Shown: positions 6,581 through 8,677 of the stretch, piece after piece | Numbering within the stretch: position 1 is the stretch's first letter | Layout: every line of letters starts with the position of its first letter | Origin: Spirochaetia bacterium | GTDB taxonomy: Bacteria > Spirochaetota > Spirochaetia > PWKH01 | Assembly (NCBI GenBank): GCA_021736545.1 | Contig: JAIPFS010000050.1 | Coordinates: forward strand, 1-8,677 | Length of the DNA stretch: 8,677 nt | Direction: 5' to 3' | The notes under the pieces: generated by a model | What the model was told of the DNA's origin: nothing | Database searches by the model: none | What the model saw: only the letters and a program-made list of their open reading frames with translations | Translations under genes and position numbers: made by a program

Positions 6581-6609
6581 ATTATAATGTTGTCAATACT
6601 GATTGAAAA
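6581..6609 (-). promoter_or_regulatory. Candidate cca promoter
   Basis: On the minus strand TTTTCA (6609-6604, four of six consensus bases) is followed after 17 bases by a perfect TATAAT (6586-6581). Transcription would start near 6574, leaving a leader of about 13 bases before GTG 6560 that includes the AGGG ribosome binding site. The -10 lies inside the perfect 12-base palindrome ACATTATAATGT (6579-6590). Confidence 0.5.
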
Positions 6610-6631
6610 TTTATTATATAATAGCTATATT
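6603..6631 (+). promoter_or_regulatory. Candidate ileS promoter
   Basis: TTGAAA (6603-6608) and TATATT (6626-6631) are separated by 17 bases, and each matches five of six sigma-70-type consensus bases. Transcription would start near 6638 and give a leader of about 136 bases. The -35 occupies the same bases as the -35 proposed for cca on the other strand. Confidence 0.55.
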
Positions 6632-6680
6632 ATTCCCTTAGAAAGTAATAAGCAATAAACCACAAGTTTATACATATGGC

Positions 6681-6716
6681 AATTTTAGCTGATTCAAAAA
6701 TTTTAACTGATTCATA
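6681..6716 (+). repeat. 18-bp tandem direct repeat, two copies, in the ileS leader
   Basis: AATTTTAGCTGATTCA (6681-6696) recurs as AATTTTAACTGATTCA (6699-6714), 15 of 16 bases identical at a period of 18. The heptamer TGATTCA occurs a third time at 6729-6735, 21 bases after the second. The period is a multiple of three and keeps the short open frame intact, giving ILADSK then ILTDSY. Confidence 0.75.
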
Positions 6717-6727
6717 TAAATATGCCC

Positions 6728-6745
6728 ATGATTCACGTAAATCAT
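6728..6745. repeat. Near-perfect 18-bp dyad upstream of the ileS ribosome binding site
   Basis: ATGATTCACGTAAATCAT is symmetric about a central ACGT, with only one mismatched pair (C6734 against A6739). In DNA it has the form of an operator half-site pair. In RNA it would form only a weak hairpin ending 17 bases before the AGGAGG. A regulator cannot be named. Confidence 0.45.
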
Positions 6746-6762
6746 ACTATGTGTTCTATCTT

Positions 6763-6768
6763 AGGAGG
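6763..6768 (+). promoter_or_regulatory. Strong ribosome binding site that fixes the ileS start at TTG 6774
   Basis: A perfect AGGAGG lies five bases before TTG 6774. An in-frame TAG at 6762-6764 rules out any longer N-terminus. The first in-frame ATG is 13 codons further in and would remove conserved residues. Confidence 0.85.
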
Positions 6769-6773
6769 AAATT

Positions 6774-8677
6774 TTGTTCAAGCCAGTAGATCCAAAAGTC
6801 AGTTTTCCAAAAATGGAAGAAAAAATACAGGAATTTTGGAAAATACATGATATTTTCAAAAAATCAATACAGCAGAGAGAGGGGAATGAGGAATATGTTT
6901 TTTTTGACGGCCCTCCCTTTGCAACAGGACTTCCTCATTTTGGACATTTTGTGCCTGGAACAATTAAAGATATTATTCCCCGGTATCAGGCCATGAAAGG
7001 AAAGCAGGTACATAGACGATTCGGCTGGGACTGCCATGGACTTCCTGTTGAATATGAAATGATGAAAACACTGCACATATCGGGCTCTAAAGAAATTAAA
7101 GAATATGGTGTCGGTAAGTTTAATGAAAGCTGCCGTTCCATCGTACTCAGGTATACTTCAGAGTGGGAAAAAATAGTTACGAGAATGGGCAGATGGGTTG
7201 ATTTTGAACATGACTATAAAACCATGGATTTGGATTATATGGAATCCATTTGGTGGGTTTTCAAAAGACTCTATGAAAAGGGACTGGTGTATGAAGGATA
7301 CAACATCATGCCCTACAGCCCAGCCCTTGCTACACCATTATCAAATTTTGAAGTAAACCTTGGGGGCTATCAGGAAGTTGTTGATCCTGCAGTTACTGTT
7401 AAATTCAAAATAGATGGGACTGAAAACACATTTTTTCTAGCATGGACAACGACACCGTGGACGCTGCCGTCAAATTTAGCTTTAGCTCTGGGTCCGGATA
7501 TAGATTATGTTAAAGTAAAAGATGGTGAAGAGTATTATATATTAGCCGAGGGTAGACTCAGTTCTTACTATAAGAATGCTGAAGACTGTGAAGTAGTTGA
7601 AAAGTACAAAGGAAAAGAGTTAATCGGCATAACTTATGAACCGCTTTTACCGTTCTTTGCTGATCTTAAGAAAACTGGGGCCTTTATTACTGTCAGTGCT
7701 GATTATGTTACCGTTGAAGATGGTTCCGGCATTGTTCATACAGCTCCGGGTTTCGGTGAAGATGATTACAACGTACTTAAGGGAACCGGAATTCCTGTAG
7801 TTTGCCCCATCGATGAAGAGTGTAAATTTACTGAAGAAGTTCCCGATTGGGAAGGGCTTTTTGTAAAAGATGCAGATGAAGGTATTATCGAATGGCTGAA
7901 AAGTCATGGTAAGCTGGTTAAGAAGGAGAAATTCAAACATAGCTATCCTTTCTGTTACCGCACGAAAATGCCGCTTATATACAGAGCGCTTTCCAGCTGG
8001 TTTGTTGATGTTCCTAAAATTAAGGAACTTCTTCTTAACGTTAATGATCAGATAAAATGGGTTCCCGAACACTTGCAGAAAGGACGGTTCGGCAAATGGC
8101 TTGAAGGTGCAAGAGAATGGTCAATAAGCCGTAACCGTTTCTGGGGTAACCCCATACCTGTATGGAAGTCTGACAGCTCAGATCATATTGAAGTGATTGG
8201 CTCTAAAGAGGAATTAGAGAAAAAATCGGGTCATAAAATTGATGATCTTCATAAGCATTTCATTGATGATTTAACCTGGCCCAGCCCAGACGGTAAGGGG
8301 ACTATGAGAAGAATTCCCGATGTTCTTGACTGCTGGTTTGAATCGGGATCAATGCCCTATGCTCAGAACCATTATCCATTTGAAAATAAGGAATTCTTTG
8401 AAAAGAACTTTCCTGCCGATTTTATTTGTGAAGGCTTGGATCAGACTAGAGGATGGTTCTATACATTAACCATTCTTGCTGCGGCTCTTTTTGAGGAGCC
8501 TGCCTTTAAAAATGTTGTAGTAAATGGACTTGTTTTAGCAAGTGACGGCAAAAAGATGTCTAAATCTGAACGGAATTTTACTGATCCTATGGACATCATT
8601 AATCAGTTTGGAGCTGATTCACTGAGATTCTTCCTCATGAACTCAGCGGTTGTCAGAGCAGAAGATTTGAAATTTTC
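6774..8677 (+). CDS. ileS: Isoleucyl-tRNA synthetase, type 2, N-terminal 634 codons (partial)
   Basis: IleRS attaches isoleucine to tRNA-Ile and hydrolyses mischarged valine. The frame is open from TTG 6774 to the window end, which cuts a codon, so the anticodon-binding region is missing (the family is about 1040 residues). It begins [22 protein letters not shown]. The class I HIGH motif is H55-F-G-H58 within [14 protein letters not shown]. Then come [12 protein letters not shown], the CP1 editing domain with WTTTPWT (224-230) and [16 protein letters not shown] (317-332), and K594-M-S-K597 within [12 protein letters not shown]. The FPxxEExIxxFW opening, the [10 protein letters not shown] form and [12 protein letters not shown] identify the eukaryote-like type 2 clade found in spirochaetes, chlamydiae and some others, rather than the E. 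coli-like type 1. No frameshift is seen in the visible part. Confidence 0.97.
   Translation, partial: MFKPVDPKVSFPKMEEKIQEFWKIHDIFKKSIQQREGNEEYVFFDGPPFATGLPHFGHFVPGTIKDIIPRYQAMKGKQVHRRFGWDCHGLPVEYEMMKTLHISGSKEIKEYGVGKFNESCRSIVLRYTSEWEKIVTRMGRWVDFEHDYKTMDLDYMESIWWVFKRLYEKGLVYEGYNIMPYSPALATPLSNFEVNLGGYQEVVDPAVTVKFKIDGTENTFFLAWTTTPWTLPSNLALALGPDIDYVKVKDGEEYYILAEGRLSSYYKNAEDCEVVEKYKGKELIGITYEPLLPFFADLKKTGAFITVSADYVTVEDGSGIVHTAPGFGEDDYNVLKGTGIPVVCPIDEECKFTEEVPDWEGLFVKDADEGIIEWLKSHGKLVKKEKFKHSYPFCYRTKMPLIYRALSSWFVDVPKIKELLLNVNDQIKWVPEHLQKGRFGKWLEGAREWSISRNRFWGNPIPVWKSDSSDHIEVIGSKEELEKKSGHKIDDLHKHFIDDLTWPSPDGKGTMRRIPDVLDCWFESGSMPYAQNHYPFENKEFFEKNFPADFICEGLDQTRGWFYTLTILAAALFEEPAFKNVVVNGLVLASDGKKMSKSERNFTDPMDIINQFGADSLRFFLMNSAVVRAEDLKF

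Larger units (their letters stand above)
6676..6789 (+). other. Short open frame (37 codons) in the ileS leader, possible leader peptide or gene remnant
   Basis: ATG 6676 opens a frame that runs through the ileS ribosome binding site and stops at TAG 6787-6789, 16 bases past the first base of the ileS start codon and in a different frame. The product begins MAILADSKILTDSYKYAH and ends [10 protein letters not shown]. No Shine-Dalgarno sequence precedes it, and an in-frame stop lies 25 bases upstream (6649-6651). Residues 9-18 (ILTDSYKYAH) resemble the N-terminal LLATDSYKxxH signature of nicotinamide phosphoribosyltransferases (NAMPT/NadV), and YYVFYLRR loosely resembles the VYSYFECR that follows in that family. 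This could be a decayed fragment of such a gene, an ileS leader peptide (it has only two Ile codons), or chance. No T-box element is apparent in the leader. Confidence 0.25.

Noticed and set aside
6617..6622. Perfect TATAAT as the ileS -10
   Set aside because: The nearest -35-like box (TTGTCA, 6590-6595) is 21 bases away and TTGAAA is only eight away. TATATT at 6626 fits TTGAAA with a 17-base spacer.
6638..6773. T-box riboswitch in the ileS leader
   Set aside because: No T-box consensus and no terminator/antiterminator pair could be found, and the leader is short and AT-rich.
7647..8072. 141-codon minus-strand open frame inside ileS
   Set aside because: It is antisense to conserved IleRS editing and catalytic segments, has no recognisable domain, and has no start signal.

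Overview
This window is a compact, low-GC stretch of a bacterial chromosome dominated by translation and RNA-metabolism housekeeping genes. The gene order ffh - rpsP - khpA - rimM - trmD - rplS - yraN - unknown basic protein - coaD - rpmF - acpP - rnc - cca is, from memory, essentially the order of one segment of the Borrelia chromosome (around BB0694 to BB0706) and is kept in part in treponemes. Together with a eukaryote-like (type 2) IleRS, this points to a spirochaete of the Treponema/Spirochaeta side. That assignment is an inference from synteny and protein style, because no 16S rRNA gene is present. Non-ATG starts are common: GTG for rpsP, khpA and cca, and TTG for ileS.

Region 1 (1-2429, + strand) is the end of the SRP GTPase gene ffh, followed by the 'trmD operon': bS16, KH-domain protein KhpA, RimM, TrmD and bL19. 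The genes are tightly packed. rimM and trmD overlap by ATGA, and trmD and rplS are one base apart. A clear Rho-independent terminator follows rplS. The products join 30S maturation (bS16, RimM), tRNA m1G37 methylation (TrmD), a subunit-interface protein (bL19) and membrane targeting (Ffh).

Region 2 (2443-5097, + strand) carries a YraN/UPF0102 nuclease-fold protein, an unrecognised very basic protein with a CxxC...HxxC putative zinc site, CoaD (coenzyme A synthesis), bL32, acyl carrier protein and RNase III. CoaD makes the CoA precursor from which the 4'-phosphopantetheine arm of ACP is ultimately taken. The usual fab/plsX genes that flank acpP in many bacteria are absent here. A promoter-like sequence inside an inverted repeat precedes rpmF.

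Region 3 (5177-6560, - strand) is a class II tRNA nucleotidyltransferase (CCA-adding type) with an HD domain. It converges on rnc, has a weak terminator of its own, and diverges from ileS.

Region 4 (6561-8677) is a 213-base divergent intergenic region followed by the first 634 codons of ileS, which runs off the window. The intergenic region is the least ordinary part of the window. Two face-to-face promoters appear to share one -35 box. The ileS leader holds an 18-bp tandem repeat, a near-perfect 18-bp dyad, and a 37-codon open frame that overlaps the ileS start. That frame contains a short stretch resembling the N-terminus of nicotinamide phosphoribosyltransferases. I see no mobile element, CRISPR array, tRNA or rRNA gene, and no convincing new multi-gene system. 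No gene-free stretch exceeds 300 bases.
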